Source of the DNA: Variovorax sp. UMC13
GTDB lineage: Bacteria > Pseudomonadota > Gammaproteobacteria > Burkholderiales > Burkholderiaceae_C
Length of the DNA: 56,527 nt
Reading direction: 5' to 3'
Assembly (NCBI RefSeq): GCF_014170375.1
Contig: NZ_LZZW01000043.1
Coordinates: forward strand, 1-56,527
Both the position numbers and the translations under genes were made by a program. Each line of letters opens with the position of its first letter. The first letter of the stretch is position 1. The notes beneath the pieces were generated by a model. It saw nothing but the letters and a program-made list of their open reading frames with translations. It searched no databases and was not told where the DNA came from. Of this stretch, positions 22,991 through 30,626 are shown in pieces.

Positions 22991-23893
22991 ATGAGCGCTC
23001 CCCAAAAAGTCATCCGCCGCGCCAATGCCGGCACCACCGAGGCGCCCTGGGTCCGCTGGACGCTGATCGGCATCGCGCTGCTGTTCATGTTCCTGTTCCT
23101 GATCCTGCCGCTGGCCGCGGTGGCGACCGAGGCCCTGCGCAAGGGCTTCGGCGCCTACCTCGAGGCGCTCAAGGAACCCGACGCCTGGAGCGCGATCCGC
23201 CTCACGCTGATCACCGCCGCCATCGCGGTGCCGTTGAACCTGGTGTTCGGCGTGGCGGCGGCCTGGGCCATCGCCAAGTTCGAGTTCCGCGGCAAGGCCG
23301 TGCTGACCACGCTGGTCGACCTGCCGTTCGCGGTGTCGCCGGTGGTCGCGGGCCTGATCTACGTGCTGGTGTTCGGCGCCCAGGGCTGGTTCGGCCCCTG
23401 GCTGGCCGCGCACGACATCAAGATCATCTTCGCGGTGCCCGGCATCGTGCTGGCGACCGTGTTCGTGACCTTCCCCTTCATCGCGCGCGAACTGATCCCG
23501 CTGATGCAGGCGCAGGGCACCGACGAGGAGCAGGCCGCGATCGTGCTGGGCGCGACCGGCTGGCAGACCTTCTGGCGCGTGACCCTGCCCAACATCAAGT
23601 GGGGCCTGCTGTACGGCGTGATCCTGTGCAATGCGCGCGCCATGGGCGAGTTCGGCGCGGTGTCGGTGGTCTCGGGCCACATCCGCGGCCAGACCAACAC
23701 CATGCCGCTGCACGTCGAGGTGCTCTACAACGAGTACCAGTCGGTCGCGGCCTTCGCCGTGGCCTCGCTGCTGGCCATCCTGGCGGTGGTCACGCTGGTC
23801 ATCAAGTCGGTGATCGAGTGGCGCCACGAGCGCGAGATGAAGGCCATTGCCGAACTGCCCCCTGAGCGTCCGCCGGAAACCAGCGCGGCCTGA
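22991..23893 (+). CDS. cysW: Sulfate ABC transporter permease CysW
   Basis: A 300-residue second permease of the sulfate importer with about six membrane segments. Family motifs include LPFAVSPVVAGLIYVLVFG, the EAA loop EEQAAIVLGATGWQTFWRVTLPNIKWGLLYG and the late VSGHIRGQTNTMPLHVEVLYNEYQ. A four-codon ATG-GAA-AAA-TAA mini-frame (22979-22990) abuts the start codon. The C-terminal tail after the last helix is a short charged segment. It is followed after 18 bp by cysA. Confidence 0.95.
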   Translation: MSAPQKVIRRANAGTTEAPWVRWTLIGIALLFMFLFLILPLAAVATEALRKGFGAYLEALKEPDAWSAIRLTLITAAIAVPLNLVFGVAAAWAIAKFEFRGKAVLTTLVDLPFAVSPVVAGLIYVLVFGAQGWFGPWLAAHDIKIIFAVPGIVLATVFVTFPFIARELIPLMQAQGTDEEQAAIVLGATGWQTFWRVTLPNIKWGLLYGVILCNARAMGEFGAVSVVSGHIRGQTNTMPLHVEVLYNEYQSVAAFAVASLLAILAVVTLVIKSVIEWRHEREMKAIAELPPERPPETSAA

Positions 23894-23911
23894 CAGAGAA
23901 AGAACCAGATC

Positions 23912-25012
23912 ATGAGCATCGAAATCCGCAACGTCAGCAAGCAGTTCGGCGACTTCCGCGCGCTGAACGACGTCAACCTCGACATCGCCTCGGGCGAACT
24001 GGTCGCGCTGCTGGGCCCCTCGGGCTGCGGCAAGACCACGCTGCTGCGCATCATCGCGGGCCTGGAAACGGCCGACCAGGGCAGCATCCTGTTCTCGGGC
24101 GAGGACACCACCGACGTGCATGTGCGCGAGCGCCAGGTCGGCTTCGTGTTCCAGCATTACGCGCTGTTCCGCCACATGACCGTGTTCGAGAACGTGGCCT
24201 TCGGCCTGCGCGTGAAGCCGCGCAAGGAGCGCCCGTCGGACGCGCAGATCAAGCAGAAGGTGACCGACCTGCTGAAGCTGGTGCAGCTCGACTGGCTGGC
24301 CGACCGCTACCCCTCGCAGCTGTCCGGCGGCCAGCGGCAGCGCATCGCGCTGGCGCGGGCGCTGGCGGTGGAGCCCAAGGTGCTGCTGCTCGACGAGCCC
24401 TTCGGCGCGCTCGACGCCAAGGTGCGCAAGGAGCTGCGCCGCTGGCTGCGCCGGCTGCACGACGAGCTGCACGTCACCTCGATCTTCGTCACCCACGACC
24501 AGGAAGAGGCGCTCGAGGTGGCCGACCGCGTGGTGGTGATCAACAAGGGCCGGATCGAACAGGTCGGCTCGCCGCAGGAGGTCTGGGACCATCCGGCCAG
24601 CCCCTTCGTCTACGGCTTCCTGGGCGACGTGAACCTGTTCCACGGCCGCGCCCACGAGGGCGAGGTGCAGCTCGAAGGCATCCGCCTGCAGTCGCCCGAG
24701 CACAGCGGCGTGCAGGACAGCAAGGCGCTGGCCTATGTTCGGCCGCACGACCTGACGGTCGAACGCTATGTCACGGGCGCGTCCAGCGGCGGCCTGGTCG
24801 CGAAGATCGAGCGTGCGATCGTGGTCGGACCGATCGCGCGGCTGGAACTCCGGCCGGTCGAAACGGATCAGCATAATCCTGCGTCCGGAACCATCATCGA
24901 AGCGCAACTCCCTGCGCAACAGTTCCGGGACCTGGGTCTAGGCGAAGGCGACACGGTCGTCGCCACGCCACGCAAGGCCAAGGTATTCGTGGAAGACTGG
25001 GTATCCCCTTGA
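23912..25012 (+). CDS. cysA: Sulfate/thiosulfate import ATP-binding protein CysA
   Basis: A 366-residue ABC ATPase. Walker A is GPSGCGKTT (near residue 34), signature LSGGQRQRIALARAL (near residue 134), Walker B VLLLDEPFGALDAK, and the H-loop is FVTHDQEEALE. The nucleotide-binding domain ends with the VYGFLGDVNLFHGR bridge to a C-terminal TOBE-like regulatory domain, as in CysA. It energises the CysT-CysW channel. Its TGA overlaps the TTG start codon of dsbB (TTGA), so the two are translationally coupled. Confidence 0.96.
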   Translation: MSIEIRNVSKQFGDFRALNDVNLDIASGELVALLGPSGCGKTTLLRIIAGLETADQGSILFSGEDTTDVHVRERQVGFVFQHYALFRHMTVFENVAFGLRVKPRKERPSDAQIKQKVTDLLKLVQLDWLADRYPSQLSGGQRQRIALARALAVEPKVLLLDEPFGALDAKVRKELRRWLRRLHDELHVTSIFVTHDQEEALEVADRVVVINKGRIEQVGSPQEVWDHPASPFVYGFLGDVNLFHGRAHEGEVQLEGIRLQSPEHSGVQDSKALAYVRPHDLTVERYVTGASSGGLVAKIERAIVVGPIARLELRPVETDQHNPASGTIIEAQLPAQQFRDLGLGEGDTVVATPRKAKVFVEDWVSP

Positions 25013-25506
25013 TCTCTTGGTATTTCGCGGCACCGCGCCGCGCCCTGGCGCTGATCTGTCTGGCCTGCGTGGCCATGCTGGCTTTCGGCATGTACCTGCA
25101 GCACGTGGTCGGGCTCGAGCCCTGTCCGATGTGCATCGTGCAGCGCTATGCGCTGGTGCTGGTGGCGGTGTTCACCGGCCTGGCTGCGCTGACCGGCCAG
25201 CCGGTGCTGCAGAAGACGGGCGCCGCGCTGGCGCTGGTCAGCGCCGCGGGCGGCGCCTACACCGCGGCGCAGCAGAGCTGGCTGCAGTGGTATCCGCCCG
25301 AAACGGTGTCCTGCGGCCGCGACATCTACGGGATGATCGAGACCTTCCCGCTGCAGCGCGCCATCCCGATGATCTTCCGCGGCAGTGGCGACTGCTCCAA
25401 GGTCGACTGGACCTTCCTCGGCCTGTCGATCGCCAACTGGTCCTTCGTCTGTTTCGTCGTCTTCGCGCTGCTGCTGGTCGTGCTGCTGTTCAGGCGCGCC
25501 CGCTGA
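25009..25506 (+). CDS. dsbB: Disulfide bond formation protein DsbB
   Basis: A 165-residue inner-membrane protein that reoxidises DsbA and passes electrons to quinones. Four membrane helices, the first periplasmic pair CPMC (GLEPCPMCIVQRY) and the second pair cysteines in VSCGRD and SGDCSKVD are all present. The TTG start at 25009 is inferred from the N-terminal helix fit and the 4-bp overlap with cysA; the next in-frame Met comes only inside the first helix. A TTG start combined with coupling to cysA should keep expression low and tied to the sulfate operon. Confidence 0.93.
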   Translation: MISWYFAAPRRALALICLACVAMLAFGMYLQHVVGLEPCPMCIVQRYALVLVAVFTGLAALTGQPVLQKTGAALALVSAAGGAYTAAQQSWLQWYPPETVSCGRDIYGMIETFPLQRAIPMIFRGSGDCSKVDWTFLGLSIANWSFVCFVVFALLLVVLLFRRAR

Positions 25507-25515
25507 GGATCGCGT

Positions 25516-26385
25516 TCACAGCGTGGGCAGCAGGCCGCCCACGGCCGCCAGCGTCCCGTTGCTCTGGCTGAAGCTCAGCTTGGTCTGCGTGAGGTAGGCC
25601 GTCACCAGCAGGGGCGGTCGCCCCGGCGGCCAGACGATCGCCACGTCGTTGTTGGTGCCGAAGGCGCCGGCCCCCGTCTTGTCCCCCACGGTCCAGCCGG
25701 CCGGCAGCCCCGCGCGCAGGCGCAGCCCGCCGGTCTGGTTGGCCACCAGCCAGTCGCGCAGGCGCTCGCGCGAGGGCGGCTTCAGGACGTCGCCGAGCAG
25801 CAGCGTGTGCAGCAGGCCGAGCATCGCACCCGGCGTGGTCGTGTCGCGCGGATCGCCGGCCAGGGCCTCGTTGAGTGTGGGCTCGGTGCGGTCCAGCCGC
25901 GTGAGCGTGTCGCCCAGCGCACGCAGCCAGGCGGTCAGCGCGGCCGGCCCGCCAAAGCTGTCCAGCAGCAGGTTGGCCGCGGCGTTGTCGCTCTGGACGA
26001 TGGCGGCCTCGCACAGCGCCGCCAGGGGCATGCGCTGGCCCACGCGGGGTTCGGTCAGCGGCGAGTGCGGCAGGATGGCCGCGCGTTCGATGGGCAGCGT
26101 GCGCTCGAGCGTCTCCCGGCCCGCATCGACGCGCTGCAGCACCAGCGCCGCCGCCAACCACTTGAAGGTGCTGCACATCGGGAAGCACTCGTCGGCGCGG
26201 TGGCCGACGCGCCGGCCGTCGGCGGTGTCGAGGATGCACACGCCCAGCCGGCCGCCGCTCTCGGCCTCGATGCGCCGGAGGGCCCGCGCGATGCGGCTGT
26301 CGGCCGCCGGGGTGTCGGCCTCGGCGCCCATCGCGAGCGCGGCCAGTGCGCTGCCCATGGCCAATGAAAAATGACGTCTCTGCAT
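25516..26385 (-). CDS. bla: Class A beta-lactamase
   Basis: A 289-residue serine beta-lactamase. Catalytic motifs: STFK (S72 and K75 in local numbering, canonical S70xxK), SDN (VQSDNAAANL), the omega-loop RTEPTLNEALAGDPRDTTTP with the canonical E166, and KTG (GDKTGAGAFGTNNDVAI). The start at 26385 gives an N-terminus MQRRHFSLAMG: twin-arginine with RRxF, suggesting Tat export. Cys occurs just before S70 (position 69), but position 238 is Gly, so the disulfide seen in KPC/SME-type carbapenemases is absent. It is divergent from an AmpR-type regulator. Resistance spectrum cannot be read from sequence. Confidence 0.95.
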   Translation of the reverse strand: MQRRHFSLAMGSALAALAMGAEADTPAADSRIARALRRIEAESGGRLGVCILDTADGRRVGHRADECFPMCSTFKWLAAALVLQRVDAGRETLERTLPIERAAILPHSPLTEPRVGQRMPLAALCEAAIVQSDNAAANLLLDSFGGPAALTAWLRALGDTLTRLDRTEPTLNEALAGDPRDTTTPGAMLGLLHTLLLGDVLKPPSRERLRDWLVANQTGGLRLRAGLPAGWTVGDKTGAGAFGTNNDVAIVWPPGRPPLLVTAYLTQTKLSFSQSNGTLAAVGGLLPTL

Positions 26386-26485
26386 GATGCTCTTGTGCGT
26401 TGTGGATCGAGCGTCGGACGATATCGAAGGGCAGGCGCCGAATCCAATGCTAAGAAAGAGGGCCAGCCATAAGAAAATCTGGGCC
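26386..26485. promoter_or_regulatory. bla-ampR divergent control region
   Basis: This 100-bp gap lies between the two divergent genes, as in other ampR-beta-lactamase pairs. It contains a direct repeat TAAGAAA at 26451-26457 and 26470-26476, 19 bp apart (about two helical turns), in an AT-rich patch (26442-26480). AmpR proteins bind LysR-type T-N11-A sites here and respond to cell-wall fragments. The exact operator is a guess. Confidence 0.5.
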
Positions 26486-27370
26486 ATGCAACTTCCGCTC
26501 AATGCCCTGCGCGCCTTCGAGGTGTCGGCGCGCCACCTCAGCTTCACCCGCGCGGCGCTTGAGCTGCACGTCACGCAGACCGCGGTGAGCCAGCATGTGA
26601 AGAAGCTCGAGGAGCGCGTCGGCGCGACCCTGTTCCGGCGCCTGCCGCGCGGCCTGGCGCTGACCGACGAGGGCGCGGCGCTGCTGCCGGTGCTGGCGCA
26701 GTCCTTCGGCCGCATCGAGAGCGTGCTGGCCCAGTTCGGCGAAGGGCAGGCGCGCGAGCCGCTGACGGTGGGCGTGGTCGGCACTTTCGCGGTCGGCTGG
26801 CTGATGCCGCGGCTGCAGGATTTCCAGCAGCTGCATCCCTTCGTCGACCTGCGCCTGTTCACTCACAACAACCGGGTCGACATCGCGGGCGAGGGGCTGG
26901 ACTATGCGGTGCGCTTCGGCGATGGCGCCTGGCACGGCACCGAGGCCGAGCCCCTGATGCCCTCACCGCTGTCGCCGGTGTGCGCGCCGCTGCTGGCGCC
27001 CGCCCTGCAGCGGCCGGCGGACCTGCACCGCACGACCTTGCTGCGCTCCTACCGCAGCGACGAATGGCCGGCCTGGTTCGCGGCGGCGGGTGTCGACTGC
27101 CCGGTGGTGCGCGGCGCGGTCTTCGATTCCTCGCTGACCATGGCCGAAGCCGTGGCGCAGGGCGCGGGCGTGGCGTTGCTGCCGGTCGCGATGTTCGGCC
27201 GCGAGCTGCGCCAGGGGCGGCTGGTGCGGCCCTTCGCCACCGAGACGCAGAACGGCCGCTACTGGCTCACGCGGCTCAAGTCCAGGCCCGAGAGCGAGGC
27301 GATGAAGGCCTTCCGCGACTGGCTGCTGCCGGCCGCGAACTACAGCGGCAGCGTGTCGAAGGCGCCGTAG
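26486..27370 (+). CDS. ampR: AmpR-type LysR regulator of the beta-lactamase
   Basis: A 294-residue LysR protein closely resembling AmpR/PenR. The N-terminus PLNALRAFEVSARHLSFTRAALELHVTQTAVSQHVKKLE is the classic AmpR helix-turn-helix, and the effector domain opens with LTVGVVGTFAVGWLMPRLQDFQQ and later LDYAVRFGDGAWHG, both typical of AmpR. The start at 26486 is the first codon aligning with AmpR homologues. Divergent orientation from bla implies beta-lactam/cell-wall-fragment inducible control. The 3' end overlaps the convergent ParA-like gene by 31 bp. Confidence 0.93.
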   Translation: MQLPLNALRAFEVSARHLSFTRAALELHVTQTAVSQHVKKLEERVGATLFRRLPRGLALTDEGAALLPVLAQSFGRIESVLAQFGEGQAREPLTVGVVGTFAVGWLMPRLQDFQQLHPFVDLRLFTHNNRVDIAGEGLDYAVRFGDGAWHGTEAEPLMPSPLSPVCAPLLAPALQRPADLHRTTLLRSYRSDEWPAWFAAAGVDCPVVRGAVFDSSLTMAEAVAQGAGVALLPVAMFGRELRQGRLVRPFATETQNGRYWLTRLKSRPESEAMKAFRDWLLPAANYSGSVSKAP

Positions 27371-28032
27371 GCCGTGGCCAGCCAGGTCTTCACGCGCTGG
27401 CGTTCCAGCAGGCCCAGTGCATGCGGGCCTTCGCGGTCGTTGACGGCCTTCCAGAAGCTGCTGTTCTGCGCGTCGATCTTGCGCATGCTGGCCTCGTGCA
27501 GGCGCGGCAGCGCGATCACGCGCGCGCCGTTCGCGCTGGCCTTGGCCAGCGACTGCGAAGCCAGCAGCATGCCGAAGTCGCTGCCGCGGCCGTAGTTCTG
27601 CACCACGATGTAGTTGGGGCGGTCGCCGAAGGTGTCGATCAGCGTGCCCAGCAGGTCGGTGGAGTCGCGGCCGTCGTCCAGCACGTGCCAGAAGTTGACC
27701 GCCACGCCCATCTCGGCGAACAGGTCGAACAGGTCCGACTCCTTGATCCAGCGCGCCAGCGGCGCCAGCGTCTGTGCCGCGAGGTCGACGATCACGCTCT
27801 GCGTCGGGTTGCCCTCGAAGCCGTTCACCACCTTGTCCAGCCCCTCGAAGCTGTCGACCACCACCGGCGAAGCGAAGCCCTCGTAGAAGCGGGTGAAGGA
27901 GCTGTGCGAGCGGTCGGTGTCGAAGCCGGTGAAGGGCCGGCTGTGGTCGATGAAGTACTGCGCCAGCACCCGTGCGGTGACCGACTTGCCGACCCCGCCT
28001 TTTTCGCCGCCGATGAAATTGAGGGAGCTCAT
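27340..28032 (-). CDS. ParA-like P-loop ATPase, function unknown
   Basis: A 230-residue protein with a deviant Walker A GEKGGVGKS (residues about 9-17), as in ParA/MinD/MipZ-type ATPases, and a Walker B-like SVIVDLAAQTL. No N-terminal DNA-binding region and no amphipathic C-terminal membrane helix is visible, so it is neither a classical ParA with HTH nor MinD. The start at 28032 (MSSLNFIGGEKGG) is chosen because the upstream frame is unlike the family. It is leftward, 64 bp downstream of hipA, possibly in one unit with hipBA. It overlaps ampR tail-to-tail by 31 bp. No ParB or centromere-like partner is adjacent; role unknown. Confidence 0.75.
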   Translation of the reverse strand: MSSLNFIGGEKGGVGKSVTARVLAQYFIDHSRPFTGFDTDRSHSSFTRFYEGFASPVVVDSFEGLDKVVNGFEGNPTQSVIVDLAAQTLAPLARWIKESDLFDLFAEMGVAVNFWHVLDDGRDSTDLLGTLIDTFGDRPNYIVVQNYGRGSDFGMLLASQSLAKASANGARVIALPRLHEASMRKIDAQNSSFWKAVNDREGPHALGLLERQRVKTWLATAYGAFDTLPL

Positions 28033-28096
28033 GAGGGTGTGCCTGGTCAGGGGTTGGGAAGAAGGGGAGAGGAAGGTCCGGAACCGGTGAAGCATT

Positions 28097-29398
28097 TTAG
28101 GTGCCACGTCGCGCCAGCCCCTGGAGCAGCGCGTGATCGCGCAGCCGGGCCGCGAGCCGAGCCTTCCAGGGCGCGGGCAGCGTGGCGGCCTCGATCATCG
28201 CCGGCCAGGCGGCGCGCGCGGCGCGCACCGTGTCGGTGATGGCGCGGCGCACCCGCGGTTCGTGCAGGCCGGCCGCGAAGCAGAAGGCCCGCACGCGGGC
28301 CGGCGTGAACAGCGCGCTGCGCGCCGCCGGGGTGCGCGCGCCCGCCGCGGCCGGCATCAGCGGCAGCCCGTGGCCGTCGACGCCCTGCATCGCGGCATAG
28401 GCCACGATGTCGTAGGCCGGCGCGAAGCGCGGCGTGCGACCGTCGGGGTAGAGCACACCGAAGTTCTTCAGGTGCGCATCGGGGTTGCCCAGCAGGTCGT
28501 TCACCACCAGCCGGCGCAGCAGCTCGAGCACCGCCGCCTCGCCCAGCGAGGGGAAGGCCTGCATCGCCCGCGCCATGTCGAGGTAGCTGGCGCCGTACTT
28601 GTGCTCCGGGTCGATCGCCAGCACCTGGGCGAAGTCCTCGAAATGGATGCGCTTCGCGCCGTCGCGGTCGAAGCGGGTGACGGCCAGGAAGTCGGGTTCG
28701 TCGGGCAGCGCGTAGCTGTGCTCGGCGTGGATCGCGGCCAGCGGCGCGAGTTCGGCATGGCAGACATCGACCCCGGCGGCGCGCGCCATCTCGAGCGAGA
28801 GCATCTCCAGCTGAGGCATGTGCGGCCGGCCCGCCACCGGCAGCTTGGCGATCACGCGGGTGCTCTTGCCCGCGCGGGTGCGCGCCACGTAGCGCCCGCC
28901 CTGGCGCCGCAGCCCCAGCTTGGGCTGCACGCCCGAGACCGAGATGCCCTGCGGCAGCGGCAGCTCGACCACCGACATCTCCAGCGCATCCTGGTCCTGG
29001 GTGATCAGGCGCTGCAGCGTCGCGCGGTCGACCGTGGTCGGGCGCGCGCTGACCGCGCCCGGCAGGTCGCCGCCGCAGGCCGCGAGCAGCTCGAAATGGT
29101 CGTCCTCGCGGCAGCCGCGCAACTGCGCGATGTGGGTGCGCAGCACGCCTTCGGGCAGCAGGTTCTGGAAGTAGGGCGGCAGCTTGCCGCCCTGGGCGTT
29201 GAACAGCGGGTTCTTGACGTCGCTCCAGAGCGCCGACTGCGCCGAGGCATCGGCCGCCACCATCGACAGCGACAGCACCTCGGCCGGCGGCGCCGCGACC
29301 AGCGCCGGGTCGGCCACGAAGCGGCACAGGTCGGCGTACTGGAACAGCTGGCCGAAGGGCCGGCCGCCGAGCGCGATCTCGAGGATCTTGACGTTCAT
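28097..29398 (-). CDS. hipA: HipA-type serine/threonine kinase toxin
   Basis: A 433-residue HipA-family kinase, near the length of E. coli HipA (440). The N-terminal couple-HipA region includes LFQYADLCRF and GKLPPYFQNLLPEGVLR. Then come SVSGVQPKLGLRRQ (G-loop with kinase fold), VIAKLPVAGR (ATP-lysine strand), the catalytic loop NDLLGNPDAHLKNFG and the metal-binding APAYDIV. Escherichia HipA phosphorylates glutamyl-tRNA synthetase and causes growth arrest; the target here is unknown. The ATG at 29398 overlaps the hipB stop by 4 bp. The fully conserved kinase motifs argue that it is intact. Confidence 0.92.
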   Translation of the reverse strand: MNVKILEIALGGRPFGQLFQYADLCRFVADPALVAAPPAEVLSLSMVAADASAQSALWSDVKNPLFNAQGGKLPPYFQNLLPEGVLRTHIAQLRGCREDDHFELLAACGGDLPGAVSARPTTVDRATLQRLITQDQDALEMSVVELPLPQGISVSGVQPKLGLRRQGGRYVARTRAGKSTRVIAKLPVAGRPHMPQLEMLSLEMARAAGVDVCHAELAPLAAIHAEHSYALPDEPDFLAVTRFDRDGAKRIHFEDFAQVLAIDPEHKYGASYLDMARAMQAFPSLGEAAVLELLRRLVVNDLLGNPDAHLKNFGVLYPDGRTPRFAPAYDIVAYAAMQGVDGHGLPLMPAAAGARTPAARSALFTPARVRAFCFAAGLHEPRVRRAITDTVRAARAAWPAMIEAATLPAPWKARLAARLRDHALLQGLARRGT

Positions 29399-29703
29399 GA
29401 GGCGGAGGCGGGGGGCTTGCCCTGCGGGGCCACCGCGGCGCCCACGCGCGTGGCCACCGGCCGGTAGGCCGGATCGTCGGCCGCGCCGGCGGGGGCGCCG
29501 AAGCCGCGCGGCGTGAGGTGGAGTTCCAGCTCGAGCGCATCGGCCAGCGCCAGCAGCGACGAGAGCTGGGGATTGGCCTGCGGGCCCAGCGCGTTGCGCA
29601 CCGAGCGCTCGGTCAGGCCCGAGCGCTGCGCGACCTGGTCGAGCGTGAGCCCGAGCGCCTCGCGCCGGGTCGCCAGTTGTTCGATGAGCGTCTTTTTGTC
29701 CAC
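29395..29703 (-). CDS. hipB: HipB-type XRE antitoxin
   Basis: A 102-residue DNA-binding protein. An XRE/Cro helix-turn-helix occupies residues about 5-62 (LIEQLATRREALGLTLDQVAQRSGLTERSVRNAL), followed by a low-complexity Ala/Gly/Pro tail of about 40 residues that may contact HipA. Gene order (hipB before hipA, 4-bp overlap) is the standard antitoxin-toxin arrangement. A set of TTTCC/GGAAA inverted repeats lies 17-43 bp upstream of its ATG, presumably its autoregulatory operator. Confidence 0.9.
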   Translation of the reverse strand: MDKKTLIEQLATRREALGLTLDQVAQRSGLTERSVRNALGPQANPQLSSLLALADALELELHLTPRGFGAPAGAADDPAYRPVATRVGAAVAPQGKPPASAS

Positions 29704-29746
29704 GGCAACATAATACCTTTTTCCTGAAAAAAGGAAATATGTTTCC
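29704..29746. promoter_or_regulatory. HipB-type operator array
   Basis: An AT-rich patch in a GC-rich region with three half-sites: TTTCC (29720-29724), GGAAA (29733-29737) and TTTCC (29742-29746). The first pair reads TTTCC-N8-GGAAA, the same geometry as the E. coli HipB operator TATCC-N8-GGATA. The second pair reads GGAAA-N4-TTTCC. ATAATA at 29710-29715 (TATTAT on the minus strand) could be the -10 of the hipB promoter, so HipB binding would block transcription. Confidence 0.7.
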
Positions 29747-30522
29747 TATTGCTTGGCCATCGACAGGAAGGGGCCGAGGCTGCCCATGAGCCAGCCCTGG
29801 GCGAAATCGAGGGCCGCGCGGCGGTACTTCTCGTCGGCCTGCGCCGCCAGCAGGTCCAGCCGCGCCACGATCTTCGACAGCTCGCGGTCCACCAGCAGGT
29901 TGCGGCCGCGCTCGCTGACCTCGGTGGCCAGCAGCAGCGGCTGGCCGTCGGGGCCGGTCCTGGAGCCGATCAGCCACAGCGAGATTTCCATGTTGCGCGC
30001 GGCGCGGTAGCTGTTCTCGGCATTCACGCCGTCGATCATCGTCTGCTCCCAGGTGTCGCCGTTGGCCTGCTTGAGCATGGTGGCCCAGCCGTAGACCAGG
30101 GCGGCGACGCGGTCGCCGGCATAGGGCGGCGGGCCGGCGTCGAAGGCCAGCCGCACCGCGTCGATGCCGTGGGTGCCGCGCAGCGCCGCCAGCGGCGTGC
30201 CCTGCATGACCGCGTTCCAGGTGCGCTCGGTCGCGTCCTCGGGGCTGGTGGCCCACTTGCGCCATTCGCGCGGATTGCGGCGGTAGAGCGAGAGCTGCAC
30301 CCGTCGGATCGACTGCAGGTTGTCGCGCAACGCCAGGTTCGCGATCCGGTTGGCGCCCGATTGCCACCACTCCCGGCTGTCGTAGTTCTGGGCCCGTTCG
30401 GTGTCGCGGGTGGCGGCGCAGCCGGCCAGCCCGAACGCCAGCGCGGCCGCGATGAGGATCCGCGTGCGGCGAGGCGTGAAAGTGCGGTGTTCGCGGGCTC
30501 GGGGAAAGAGGGAATCGCGCAT
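29746..30522 (-). CDS. Putative lipoprotein of unknown function
   Basis: A 258-residue protein starting MRDSLFPRAREHRTF at 30522, with a signal and lipobox FGLAGC near residues 30-35. The mature part has no motif I recognise; it is moderately charged with several Arg-rich patches and a long predicted helix-rich region (SIRRVQLSLYRRNPREWRKW; EQTMIDGVNAENSYRAARNMEISLW). I cannot assign a function. Its stop overlaps the last base of the hipB operator array and it lies 42 bp upstream of hipB on the same strand. An upstream ATG at 30573 would add a stretch with no signal character. Confidence 0.7.
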   Translation of the reverse strand: MRDSLFPRAREHRTFTPRRTRILIAAALAFGLAGCAATRDTERAQNYDSREWWQSGANRIANLALRDNLQSIRRVQLSLYRRNPREWRKWATSPEDATERTWNAVMQGTPLAALRGTHGIDAVRLAFDAGPPPYAGDRVAALVYGWATMLKQANGDTWEQTMIDGVNAENSYRAARNMEISLWLIGSRTGPDGQPLLLATEVSERGRNLLVDRELSKIVARLDLLAAQADEKYRRAALDFAQGWLMGSLGPFLSMAKQ

Positions 30523-30626
30523 GGTGTGCACGTTATCATCGCGGCCTCGGGCGGCAGCCGGCCGGCTGTGCAATTTTCCTTACAAATCAACACCTTGGCT
30601 TTCGGGCCAGGTTGGAACGACCCCTC

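Noticed and set aside
25516..26385. KPC/SME-like carbapenemase
   Set aside because: Although a Cys precedes the catalytic serine, position 238 is Gly, so the diagnostic disulfide cannot form; assigned only as class A.
27340..28032. Plasmid or chromosome partition locus (parAB)
   Set aside because: No ParB-like gene and no parS-type repeat adjacent; the Walker A alone does not justify the call.
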